DNA of 60,647 nucleotides from DASCNA01 sp036011305 (GTDB taxonomy: Bacteria > Verrucomicrobiota > Lentisphaeria > Victivallales > GWF2-38-69), in NCBI GenBank assembly GCA_036011305.1, contig DASCNA010000224.1, positions 1 through 60,647 of the forward strand, written 5' to 3'. The notes under the pieces were generated by a model, which had not been told where the DNA came from, searched no databases, and worked only from the letters and a program-made list of their open reading frames with translations. Made by a program: the position numbers and the translations under genes. Below are positions 7,882 to 15,494 of the stretch, piece after piece. Each line of letters begins with the position of its first letter. The stretch's first letter is position 1.

Positions 7882-8727
7882 ATGAATAACAGTAAAGATT
7901 TTTCAATAGATAAATCAAAATGTATAAAATGCAAAGAATGTATTGATGTATGTTCTGTAAGAATACTGGAATGGTCTGAAGGTAAACAGGAAGTATTTTT
8001 TATTAAAGATGCAGAAGATTATTGTAACAAGTGCGGGCACTGCATTGCTATATGTAAATCAAAAGCCGTCTTTTTGCCTGAAGGAAATAATGATGGCTTA
8101 ATGGATGCATCAAATAATTGGAATAATTGTGGTGATATTGTTAAGAAACTAATCAAAAATAGACGCTCTATTCGTAAGTACAAAGCTACTAAAATATCTG
8201 ATCATGAGATAGGTAAACTGATTGATATAGCACGTTATGCTCCATCTGCTTCTAATGCTCATCAAGTGGATTGGCTGATCTATTCTGATGCAGAAAAAAT
8301 AAAAGAGATATCGAGACTGACAATAGAATGGATGAAAAATAAATTAAAGGCAGGGGATGGATCCGTTTCAGATAGATATGTTAAAGTGTTCAGTAGGTTT
8401 ATCAGGGAATGGAATGACGGCAATGATCCAATCTGCAGAAATGCTCCTCATTTTATTATAGTTCATGGTCCTGAAACAGGAACAATAAGGCATATTGACG
8501 GTATTATAGCTCTTGATTATTTTGAGTTTGCTGCGATTTCATCAGGATTCGGTACATGCTGGATAGGTTTGTTTTATCATGTAATAGAGGAGTTGTATCA
8601 ACCTATGTTGGAATATATCTCATTGCCGGATGGACATGTATGTTACGGTGCGATGATATTAGGTTATCCAGAATATAAGTATGCTTATCTCCCTGAAAGA
8701 AAAGAAGCAAACATTGAATACCGATAA
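7882..8727 (+). CDS. Nitroreductase-family protein with N-terminal 2[4Fe-4S] ferredoxin
   Basis: 281 residues. The N-terminal 70 residues form a bacterial ferredoxin domain (CIKCKECIDVCS at 13-24 and CNKCGHCIAICK near 51-62). From about residue 92 there is an FMN-dependent nitroreductase fold: RRSIRKYKATKISDHEIGKL, then ARYAPSASNAHQVDW and, late, SSGFGTCWIG. The fusion allows electrons to pass from iron-sulfur clusters to flavin. The ribosome site is TTGGAGGATAGATT. Physiological substrates of this subfamily are mostly unknown. It forms a three-gene redox set with the two upstream genes. Confidence 0.9.
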   Translation: MNNSKDFSIDKSKCIKCKECIDVCSVRILEWSEGKQEVFFIKDAEDYCNKCGHCIAICKSKAVFLPEGNNDGLMDASNNWNNCGDIVKKLIKNRRSIRKYKATKISDHEIGKLIDIARYAPSASNAHQVDWLIYSDAEKIKEISRLTIEWMKNKLKAGDGSVSDRYVKVFSRFIREWNDGNDPICRNAPHFIIVHGPETGTIRHIDGIIALDYFEFAAISSGFGTCWIGLFYHVIEELYQPMLEYISLPDGHVCYGAMILGYPEYKYAYLPERKEANIEYR

Positions 8728-8789
8728 AAATAGATTGTTGATGAACTATTTTATGTTGAAAATTAAAAGGAGTGGGGGGAAAAGAGTAG

Positions 8790-10214
8790 ATGGGAAAAAT
8801 ATTTTTGCTTTTGATGGCTATATGCCTAACTACATCAATCTATGCTGCTAGCCAGAATAAAGAACTTGAGAAGTATACTACAGCTGCAAAACAGGTTGTA
8901 AAAGATTATAATGCTGGAAATTATGTTGATATTTGGAAAAGATGCAGTAAAAAAATACAGGAACAGGTAAAATGTGAAGATCTTGTGAATTCTTTTAAAA
9001 ATATAAAATCAACATATAGTGAAATTACCAAAATAGATAAAACACCGGAAATTACGCCTGATTGTTATGTATTCAAAATACATTTTGGAAAAAATAATCT
9101 TTTCATGTTTCTTAGTTTAAGCAATGAAGGAAAATATACTGAACTATATTTTTTAAACCAAATACCAATTAGATATCCAAAAGTTACTAACAAAACAACT
9201 ATTGACGAATTAGCAAAAACCTATATCTCTCAAAAAGTTAATGCAGGCTTGGCAATCGGAATAGTTAATAAAGGAAAAGAATCAACACATTTCTATGGTG
9301 TAATCAAGAAAGGGACGGATATAAAACCAAATAATAACAGTGAATTTGAAATCGGTTCAATAACAAAAACTTTTACGGCAATTGCTCTGTTGGAAATGCA
9401 GGAGCAGGGGTTGTTGAACGTTAATGATTCAATTAAAAAATTTCTGCCAAAAGGTATAACAACACCGACTTATGGGAGAAAAAAAATAACTCTTGAAAGT
9501 TTAGTGACACAAACATCAGGACTGCCTTGTTTGCCAACGAATTTCGCTGAAGCCGAAAAGAATCCAAAAAATCCTTATGCCGCTTATACTGTCAAAGATT
9601 TATATAATTTTTTGAATAATTATAAATTAACAAGGGCTGTTGGGGCAGAATATGAATATTCAAATCTTGGCTTTGGATTGTTAGGTCATGTTCTCGCACT
9701 AAGAGCAGGAAGCACGTATGCAAATGTTATAAATAAGAAAATACTTGATAAGCTGGGTATGTATGATACAAGCGTTACACTTTCTGCTGATCAGAAGAAA
9801 AGATTAGCCCAGGGGTATTTAGCAGATGGTAAACCTGCTGAAAACTGGAAATTATTAGGCTCATTTGCCGGCGCCGGCGCTTTAAAATCAACAATAAATG
9901 ATATGCTTAAGTATTTGAAAGCAAACGTAATAAAGTCCGATTCAACTTTAGGGAAAGCTATTCAGGAAAGCCATTTAGTTAAATTTCACCCGAAAAGCAC
10001 AGGCTTTGAACAGGCATCAGGTTGGGTAGTATCTAAAGTTCCAGACCGTAATATAATATGGCATAACGGCGGAACAGGTGGATATAGAAGTTTTATTGGT
10101 TTTTTTGAAGGTACAAAAACTGGTGTTGTAGTTCTTTCCAACTCCGCTGTTTCCGTTGATGAATTGGGAATGAAGATCCTTGAAAAACTATCAATGGATC
10201 TATCAAAGAAATAA
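8790..10214 (+). CDS. Secreted beta-lactamase-fold serine hydrolase with N-terminal DUF3887-like domain
   Basis: 474 residues. A signal peptide (MGKIFLLLMAICLTTSIYA) is followed by a domain at about 27-130 resembling DUF3887 (helix, VKDYNAGNYVDIWK, then a beta-rich part). Residues 133-470 are a class C beta-lactamase/penicillin-binding-protein fold: S190-I-T-K193 nucleophile motif, Y290-S-N triad and H425-NGGTGG in place of KTG. The enzyme should act in the periplasm or outside on peptides, esters or cell-wall material; antibiotic hydrolysis is possible but unproven. The start has a GGAGTGGGG ribosome site. It lies 62 bases after the nitroreductase gene. Confidence 0.88.
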   Translation: MGKIFLLLMAICLTTSIYAASQNKELEKYTTAAKQVVKDYNAGNYVDIWKRCSKKIQEQVKCEDLVNSFKNIKSTYSEITKIDKTPEITPDCYVFKIHFGKNNLFMFLSLSNEGKYTELYFLNQIPIRYPKVTNKTTIDELAKTYISQKVNAGLAIGIVNKGKESTHFYGVIKKGTDIKPNNNSEFEIGSITKTFTAIALLEMQEQGLLNVNDSIKKFLPKGITTPTYGRKKITLESLVTQTSGLPCLPTNFAEAEKNPKNPYAAYTVKDLYNFLNNYKLTRAVGAEYEYSNLGFGLLGHVLALRAGSTYANVINKKILDKLGMYDTSVTLSADQKKRLAQGYLADGKPAENWKLLGSFAGAGALKSTINDMLKYLKANVIKSDSTLGKAIQESHLVKFHPKSTGFEQASGWVVSKVPDRNIIWHNGGTGGYRSFIGFFEGTKTGVVVLSNSAVSVDELGMKILEKLSMDLSKK

Positions 10215-10222
10215 TAATATAG

Positions 10223-10250
10223 TTGATTTAAATAGGTATGGTATTATTAT
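10223..10250 (+). promoter_or_regulatory. Candidate sigma-70 promoter for the riboswitch-ribB transcript
   Basis: TTGATT (10223-10228), 16 bases, TATTAT (10245-10250). It lies immediately upstream of the FMN riboswitch, so transcription would start near 10257, which is where the leader must begin. Confidence 0.55.
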
Positions 10251-10255
10251 AGTAA

Positions 10256-10402
10256 GATTAGTTCTCAGGGCGGAGTGAAATTCTCCACCGGCGGTAATTC
10301 AATTTTTGAAAAGCCCGCGAGCGTTTTCTGTTTAAGAAAAGTCTGCTGATCTGGTTAAAGTCCAGAGCCGACGGTTAAAGTCCGGATGGAAGAGGATAAA
10401 TA
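10256..10402 (+). ncRNA. FMN riboswitch (RFN element) controlling ribB
   Basis: The segment contains the conserved RFN landmarks in order: TCAGGGCGGAGTGAAATTC (from 10265), CACCGGCGGTAA, AAGCCCGCGAGCG, CTGATCTGGTTAAAGTCCAG, GCCGACGGTTAAAGTCCGGA and a closing AGAGGA. This is a standard FMN aptamer. Downstream, CGCCCTGA (10439-10446) is perfectly complementary to TCAGGGCG (10265-10272) of the aptamer, so the 3' segment can compete with aptamer pairing. The probable effect is that FMN binding lowers ribB expression, by termination or by hiding the ribosome site (GAGGAG at about 10469). Confidence 0.97.
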
Positions 10403-10481
10403 TTTAGTGCTCATAGTATTGGATACTTCCTATTTCTACGCCCTGATTCATGTTATTTAATTAAATAAGAGGAGTATTCGC

Positions 10482-11126
10482 ATGAATCAGATGTCACTTG
10501 AAAAATTCGGGGATGAAACTGCCCGTGTAAAAAATGCATTAAAATCTCTACAAGTTGGTAATGGTGTATTAGTTATTGATGATGAAGACAGAGAAAATGA
10601 AGGAGATCTTATTTTTTCAGCAGAATCGTTAAATGATGAAAAGATGGCTGTACTGATCAGAGAATGCAGCGGAATTGTCTGCTTATGTCTGCCGGAAGAG
10701 AAAATAGCGTCTTTAAAATTACCTATGATGGTAGAAGAAAACACCAGTGCTTTTGGTACAGGATTTACTGTTTCTGTAGAAGCTAGTAAAGGAGTTACAA
10801 CAGGGGTATCTGCAAAAGACCGTGTTCAAACCATAAGAACTGCTATAAATGATAATGCAAAACCTGGAGATTTAAATAAACCCGGACATGTTTTTCCTTT
10901 GTCCGCAAAACCCGGCAGAGTTTTGGAAAGGGAAGGCCATACTGAAGCTACTGTAGATTTGATGAAACTTGCCGGCCTGAAACCATATGGAGTGTTGTGT
11001 GAACTGACTAAACCAAATGGTGAAATGGCTAAATTACCTGAAATTATGAAGTTTGCAATAGCTAACAGCTATCCTATTGTATGTGTAAATGATTTAATTA
11101 AATATAGAAAAATAAATCATAATTAG
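10482..11126 (+). CDS. ribB: 3,4-dihydroxy-2-butanone-4-phosphate synthase
   Basis: 214 residues, close to the usual length of a stand-alone RibB (about 217). It converts ribulose 5-phosphate to formate and 3,4-dihydroxy-2-butanone 4-phosphate for riboflavin synthesis in the cytoplasm. The acidic loop DDEDRENEGDLIFSAE (metal and substrate binding) is intact, as are GFTVSVEA, RVQTI, GHVFPL and EGHTEATVDLMKLAGL. There is no GTP cyclohydrolase II (RibA) domain. The FMN riboswitch in its leader confirms the assignment. The YciI gene follows after 24 bases and is probably cotranscribed. Confidence 0.97.
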   Translation: MNQMSLEKFGDETARVKNALKSLQVGNGVLVIDDEDRENEGDLIFSAESLNDEKMAVLIRECSGIVCLCLPEEKIASLKLPMMVEENTSAFGTGFTVSVEASKGVTTGVSAKDRVQTIRTAINDNAKPGDLNKPGHVFPLSAKPGRVLEREGHTEATVDLMKLAGLKPYGVLCELTKPNGEMAKLPEIMKFAIANSYPIVCVNDLIKYRKINHN

Positions 11127-11150
11127 ATACCAAAAGAAGGGATATGTATA

Positions 11151-11453
11151 ATGCAGTTTCTAGTTCTAGGATATGATGGTAAAGATAGTAAGGCAATGGA
11201 AAGAAGACTTGCTGTTAGAGAACAGCATTTAGTAAATTTTAAAGATAATTATGATAAAGGTATATTTTTATATGCCTCTGCTATCTTAAGTGATGATGGT
11301 AAAATGATTGGATCTTTGGTAGTCTGTGAATTTGAATCGTTAAAAGCACTAAAAAGTCAATGGCTTGATAATGAAGTTTATGTTACAGGTAATGTGTGGC
11401 AGAATATTAAAATTCAAAGAGCGCAGGTTCCACCTTTCATTTTAGATAAATAA
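11151..11453 (+). CDS. YciI-family protein
   Basis: 100 residues, the size of YciI/YCII proteins, which share a fold with muconolactone isomerase. Conserved features are the RLAVREQHL stretch with the His-containing motif (H near 28), then GIFLYASAILSDDGKMIGS and a C-terminal DxWxx-type region (QWLDNEVYVTGNVW). Members are proposed to be small enzymes or detoxifiers. Its position behind ribB in the FMN-controlled transcript may link it to flavin metabolism, but this is inference. The ribosome site is GAAGGG. Confidence 0.85.
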   Translation: MQFLVLGYDGKDSKAMERRLAVREQHLVNFKDNYDKGIFLYASAILSDDGKMIGSLVVCEFESLKALKSQWLDNEVYVTGNVWQNIKIQRAQVPPFILDK

Positions 11454-11470
11454 ATTCTAGATCCAATCAT

Positions 11471-11514
11471 ACAGGAGAGAATGGAGAGTAAAAAAAACTC
11501 GCTTCTTCTCCTGT
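11471..11514. terminator. Probable bidirectional terminator between yciI and fabH
   Basis: ACAGGAGA (11471-11478) pairs with TCTCCTGT (11507-11514), with an inner GAGT/ACTC stem around an A7 run. It lies between two convergent genes, where a shared terminator is expected. Confidence 0.6.
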
Positions 11515-11528
11515 TGAATTGCAGTGAT

Positions 11529-12521
11529 TTATTTAGTCCATTTCATGATACCTGCGCTCCAGGTCCATCCTGCACCTATAGCAACAAAAAGAACAGTATC
11601 ACCTTTTTTCAGTTTTCCTGCTTTATTTGTTTCATCAAGCATTATCGGTACAGTTGCTCCCGAAGTATTGGCATATTTATCCATATTTGTCTGTACTTTA
11701 TCCCACGGGATGCCTACATCTTTAAAAATCTTTTTAAGCATATTTTTACTTGGTTGATGTGGGATAACGCAGTCAATATCCTCTGGTGTTAAACCGGTGT
11801 CTTTTAAAACTTTATTTATGACATCGGGAACTACTTTAGTTGCTGAATTATAAACAGCTTTGCCATCCATGTGCCAGTAATGAAGTCTATCATCTAAAAC
11901 TTTTGTGCTGAATGGCATTTCTGATCCTCCGCCTGGTATGGTAAAACCGTATTTACCGCTGCCGTCAGAGCATATTCTATACCCAAGAAATCCGTTGTCA
12001 CAATCTGTGTGAGACAGAACTGCAGCACCAGCGCCGTCACCGAAAAATACTGAGTCTCTTCTTTCCCAGTCAGTTATTTTTGAAAATGTGTCAGCTCCTA
12101 TAACCAGTACATTGTTAAATGTAGCACTAGCAATATATTGACAGCCAATTGACATTCCATACATGAAACCAGCACAGACAGCAAGCATATCAAAAGCAGC
12201 AGCATTGTGTGCTTTAAGTTTATCCTGAACAAAGCATGCTGTAGACGGTGCCGGTCTGTCAGGTGTTGCAGTTGCAACTATAATCAAATCAATATCGTCA
12301 ACAGTTAAATTTGCATCTTCAATAGCTTTCAAACCTGCTTTGGCTGCAAGATCACTTGTTGCTTCGTTTTCAGCAGCAATATGCCTTTCTGTAATTCCTA
12401 AATTATTATAAATCCATTCTTCAGTTGATCCCACTTTTTCAAAAAACTTGTTAGGTCTTATTTCTTCAGGTATATATGACCCAGTACCTATTATAGTAAC
12501 ATTTCTTAATGAACGGTTCAT
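11529..12521 (-). CDS. fabH: 3-oxoacyl-ACP synthase III-type condensing enzyme (KAS III)
   Basis: 330 residues, matching KAS III length. The catalytic triad is recognisable: Cys116 in LAVCAGFMYG, His255 in CVIPHQPSKN, and Asn285 in YANTSGAT. The protein would condense acyl-CoA with malonyl-ACP to start fatty-acid synthesis in the cytoplasm; PHQPS and NTSGA differ slightly from the classical PHQAN and NTSAAS. It stands in one minus-strand run with a decayed hydroxyacyl-CoA dehydrogenase gene, a crotonase and fabI, so these were probably once one fatty-acid or acyl-CoA locus. A dedicated KAS III for a special primer cannot be excluded. Confidence 0.88.
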   Translation of the reverse strand: MNRSLRNVTIIGTGSYIPEEIRPNKFFEKVGSTEEWIYNNLGITERHIAAENEATSDLAAKAGLKAIEDANLTVDDIDLIIVATATPDRPAPSTACFVQDKLKAHNAAAFDMLAVCAGFMYGMSIGCQYIASATFNNVLVIGADTFSKITDWERRDSVFFGDGAGAAVLSHTDCDNGFLGYRICSDGSGKYGFTIPGGGSEMPFSTKVLDDRLHYWHMDGKAVYNSATKVVPDVINKVLKDTGLTPEDIDCVIPHQPSKNMLKKIFKDVGIPWDKVQTNMDKYANTSGATVPIMLDETNKAGKLKKGDTVLFVAIGAGWTWSAGIMKWTK

Positions 12522-12546
12522 TAATTATTCTCCTATTTTATAAATT

Positions 12547-12816
12547 CTAATATTCGTAGAAATCTCTACCTGTTATTTTGCCAAGGTATCCGGCAGCAAC
12601 CATTCTTTTCAGTAAAGGTGCAGGTCTATATTTTGTCTCGTCCAGGTCCTTGCAAAGAACTTCTATTATGGATAAACAAATATCTAATTCTATAAAATCT
12701 GCAATTTGTACCTGCAGTACTAAAATTGCTTCATTAATCATCGGTATAAAAATACGAATGGAAACAAATTCAGGTGAATCATTACTGAGAACTCCTACTT
12801 TCTTTATTCCTGTCAT
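12547..12816 (-). pseudogene. hbd: Remnant of 3-hydroxyacyl-CoA (3-hydroxybutyryl-CoA) dehydrogenase
   Basis: The 89-residue frame aligns only with the C-terminal domain of 3-hydroxyacyl-CoA dehydrogenases. KVGVLSNDSPEFVSIRI corresponds to the family pattern D-x-P-G-F-V-x-N-R, with the invariant Gly and Asn changed to Glu and Ile. The end, KYRPAPLLKRMVAAGYLGK then GRDFYEY, matches the family terminus. The NAD-binding Rossmann domain is absent and about 20 residues around the conserved MGP motif are missing between EAILVLQ and ADFIELD. There is no good ribosome site. This is most simply a decaying gene between the KAS III and crotonase genes; whether it is still translated is unknown. Confidence 0.82.
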
Positions 12817-12884
12817 ATTTTGCCTATAAGTTAAAACTGTTTATTCCATATTATCCCAATTATCAGTTAAACGCTGTTAAATTT

Positions 12885-13643
12885 TTATTTTTTATGTTTA
12901 TTAACAAAAGCAGCTATTCCTTCTATTGCTTCTGCATGTGAAAATATTAGGCCAAACTTATTGTTTTCTATTTCTGCAACCTGATCAAAAGAATAATCTT
13001 TACACGAATTTAATAATTCTTTAACTTCTTTTACTGCATTTGGACTAAATTTTTGTATTTCTTCTGCAGTTTTAAAAACCTCATCCATCAGTTCTTCAGG
13101 TTTAGTTACTTTGGTTATCAAACCAATATTCAGTGCCTGCTGTGCATCTAACATACTGGCAGTAAAAATTAACTCCTTAGCTAATTGTATACCAATTCTG
13201 TCAGAAAGTCGCTTGCAGCCGCCAAAACCAGGAATTAGACCGAGTGTCAGTTCAGGCAAACCGAGTAAAGCTTTTTCTGAAGCATAAGTAAAATCTGTAC
13301 TCAATACAAGTTCTAATCCTCCTCCCAGTGCGTAGCCGTTAACAGCCGATATAACAGGAGTAGGAAAATTTTCTATTAATGCAAATATCGATTTACCATA
13401 AGCAGCATATTCCTTTGCCTCATAAGGAGTCATACTTTGAAATTCTTTAATATTGGCACCTGCAGCAAAGGCCTTGCCTATCCCGGTAATAACAAGTACT
13501 CTGATATGGTTGTCAGAAGAAATATCAAGCAGCAATTGTTCAAGTTCTATTAGCATTTTGCTATTTAAAGCATTTAAACTTTCAGGATTATTAATTTTTA
13601 TAATCCCGATATTATCTTTTTTTTCAAACTTTAGATATTCCAT
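12885..13643 (-). CDS. Enoyl-CoA hydratase/isomerase (crotonase family)
   Basis: 252 residues from the ATG at 13643, preferred because GCAGGA stands at ribosome-site distance; an upstream in-frame ATG at 13658 lacks one. The oxyanion-hole segments FAAGANIKEF and NGYALGGGLEL are present, with both catalytic glutamates (GGGLELVLSTD and LPELTLGLIPGFGG) in the hydratase arrangement. It hydrates 2-enoyl-CoA to 3-hydroxyacyl-CoA. With the neighbouring hydroxyacyl-CoA dehydrogenase reduced to a remnant, this protein has lost its usual next-step partner here unless another copy exists elsewhere. Confidence 0.9.
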   Translation of the reverse strand: MEYLKFEKKDNIGIIKINNPESLNALNSKMLIELEQLLLDISSDNHIRVLVITGIGKAFAAGANIKEFQSMTPYEAKEYAAYGKSIFALIENFPTPVISAVNGYALGGGLELVLSTDFTYASEKALLGLPELTLGLIPGFGGCKRLSDRIGIQLAKELIFTASMLDAQQALNIGLITKVTKPEELMDEVFKTAEEIQKFSPNAVKEVKELLNSCKDYSFDQVAEIENNKFGLIFSHAEAIEGIAAFVNKHKK

Positions 13644-13746
13644 TCGAGTTCCTGCCATATTTAGATTTTAGATCAATGAAAAATAGGCTACAGTTATAGC
13701 CGCGAGTCTATCCGCTACATGATAACACTCTATTTAATCTCTTAGA

Positions 13747-14523
13747 TTAATATGCTGTCATATGGAATCCGTTATCAACAAATACCAATTCACCGGTTAC
13801 TCCGTTAGACAGTTCACTTGAAAGATATAATGCTGTTCCAGCAACATCTTCAATTGTGAGGCTTTTTCTTATTGGATTACGTTTTTCACTTTCACTCTGC
13901 AGGATGTCAAATCCAAGGATTCCTGATGCAGCTCTGGTTGATATGGGACCTGATGAAATGGCATTTACTCTAATTTCTTCTTTACCCAGATCGTAAGCTA
14001 GATATCTCACACTTGCTTCTAATGCAGCTTTAGCTACACCCATTATATTATAGTGAGGGACTGACCTTGTAGCTCCTATATAGCTCATTGTAATAATATT
14101 TCCTTTTGCTTTTGAAAGCATAGGAAGAAGACGCTGAGTCATATCAATAAGAGAGTATACGCTTACATCCATCGCCTGCATGAAACCGTCGTGGGAAGTA
14201 TCTACTACTCTGCCGTTGAGGTCCTCTTTTTTAGCAAATGCCATAGAGTGTATAAATACATCTACCTTCCCCCATTTATTTTCTAATTCTTTTACCAATG
14301 CCTGTTTTTCTTCTTCATTTGTAACATCGCATTGCATGAATATTTCAGCTTCTACCTGATTGGCTAGAGGTTCAACAAAAGGTTTAGCTTTAGGGGTCAG
14401 ATAATTCATTGCAATACTGGCGCCTTCCTCTTTCATTTTTTTAGCGCAGCCCCATGCTATACTTTTATCATTAGCAATACCCATAATAAGGACTTTTTTG
14501 CCTTCTAAATATCCGTTTCTCAT
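13747..14523 (-). CDS. fabI: Enoyl-ACP reductase (NADH), FabI type
   Basis: 258 residues, standard FabI length. It has the FabI cofactor loop GIANDKSIAWG (15-25), the Tyr148/Tyr158/Lys165 catalytic set (SYIGATRSVPHYNIMGVAK), and FabI-type blocks SMAFAKKEDL, AISSGPISTRAASGI and the C-terminus ELVFVDNGFHMTAY. It performs the last reduction of each fatty-acid elongation cycle and is the target class of triclosan. The ribosome site is AAGGAG. It is the first gene of the minus-strand lipid run. Confidence 0.95.
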   Translation of the reverse strand: MRNGYLEGKKVLIMGIANDKSIAWGCAKKMKEEGASIAMNYLTPKAKPFVEPLANQVEAEIFMQCDVTNEEEKQALVKELENKWGKVDVFIHSMAFAKKEDLNGRVVDTSHDGFMQAMDVSVYSLIDMTQRLLPMLSKAKGNIITMSYIGATRSVPHYNIMGVAKAALEASVRYLAYDLGKEEIRVNAISSGPISTRAASGILGFDILQSESEKRNPIRKSLTIEDVAGTALYLSSELSNGVTGELVFVDNGFHMTAY

Positions 14524-14826
14524 TTTTAAACTACTCCTTATTTATAAAAAGTGGTAAACCTTTAGCACTGTCGTTGTTTTTCAGATAGTCTGATTTTTAC
14601 ATAAACAGTTGATACTTTTTTAATTAAAAAAATTAATAAAAACATTATTTTATTTATATGACTTTATTACAAATAAGCTAGGAATTCAAATTTCATGTAA
14701 TATTTATGCGAAGAATACATGGCATGATTAATTAAGATGAATGATAAAAAAGCAGATAGTGAAATATTTGAAAGCTTTCAAATTAAAGCTTTACTTCATG
14801 TGAGCTTTATTCAGAATTATATTTGT
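14524..14826. other. Intergenic stretch with no recognisable feature
   Basis: 303 AT-rich bases between fabI and the acetyltransferase-like gene, both on the minus strand. The part next to fabI must hold its promoter and ribosome site. A short palindrome GAAAGCTTTC lies near 14770. I see no ORF, repeat or RNA gene. Confidence 0.5.
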
Positions 14827-15336
14827 CTAGAAATAGCTTCTTGTGAGTGAAAATATAACAGCGTTTTTTCTTATACCGTAAAAATTAGGTATGAATCCTG
14901 TTTTTTTAAGTCCAGATAATCTCACAGCTCTAATGACTTTTTTGTTATCCTCCTCTATTATACCGTAAAGAGAGTCATAATAAAAATTTCCATCGGAATC
15001 CCTGAGGTGAACTAACTGTCGGGCTGTTTCTTTCATGATGTCATAAAAATAGAGTCTGGCACTTGTTTTAAAAGCAGCAAAAGTCAGTCTGGCAGTTTTA
15101 TGCTCCCAATAAGTTATCCATGCTGCACCACAGAGAATATTGGAATAATAGACCGCATATAAATGACAATGATCTTTCATTCTTTTTATAAATAAGTTTG
15201 ATTCACGCATTTCAGATTCATACGGAAAACAGGCTCTTAGCTGACCGGATTTTACAATCTCATTAAAAATTGTACCCGGTAATAAGCTTGATGCTTCAGT
15301 ATCTCTTATAACAACTTTTTCTTTTCTGAATTGCAT
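14827..15336 (-). CDS. GNAT-like acetyltransferase-fold protein, tentative
   Basis: 169 residues. The layout fits a GNAT fold: an N-terminal acidic/charged portion, central strands (CHLYAVYYSNILCGAAWITY, then ARLTFAAFKTSARLYFYDIM), and near the end RAVRLSGLKKTGFIPNFYG, which resembles the final GNAT helix and strand (R..GF...G). The acetyl-CoA loop is not clearly matched, so this assignment is weak. It is monocistronic, diverging from the TPR-DUF218 gene at 15495. Substrate unknown. Confidence 0.5.
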   Translation of the reverse strand: MQFRKEKVVIRDTEASSLLPGTIFNEIVKSGQLRACFPYESEMRESNLFIKRMKDHCHLYAVYYSNILCGAAWITYWEHKTARLTFAAFKTSARLYFYDIMKETARQLVHLRDSDGNFYYDSLYGIIEEDNKKVIRAVRLSGLKKTGFIPNFYGIRKNAVIFSLTRSYF

Positions 15337-15494
15337 GCTGTAACCTAAACTATATTAATTTATATTTTAATAGATACATTTAATCCTCCAATGCAGATTT
15401 ACCAATACGTATTGCAAAAAATGTATCATTGTTATAATGGCGTTTTTGATTTATAATACTTAATATATTAAACGTATTAAATCGGTATGTTTCT

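Noticed and set aside
11481..11792. Plus-strand ORFs opposite the end of fabH
   Set aside because: They overlap a well-supported KAS III coding region and the terminator, and show no family features.
12547..12816. Treating the 89-residue hydroxyacyl-CoA dehydrogenase frame as a functional small enzyme
   Set aside because: NAD-binding domain, conserved motif residues and an internal segment are missing, and no ribosome site precedes it.
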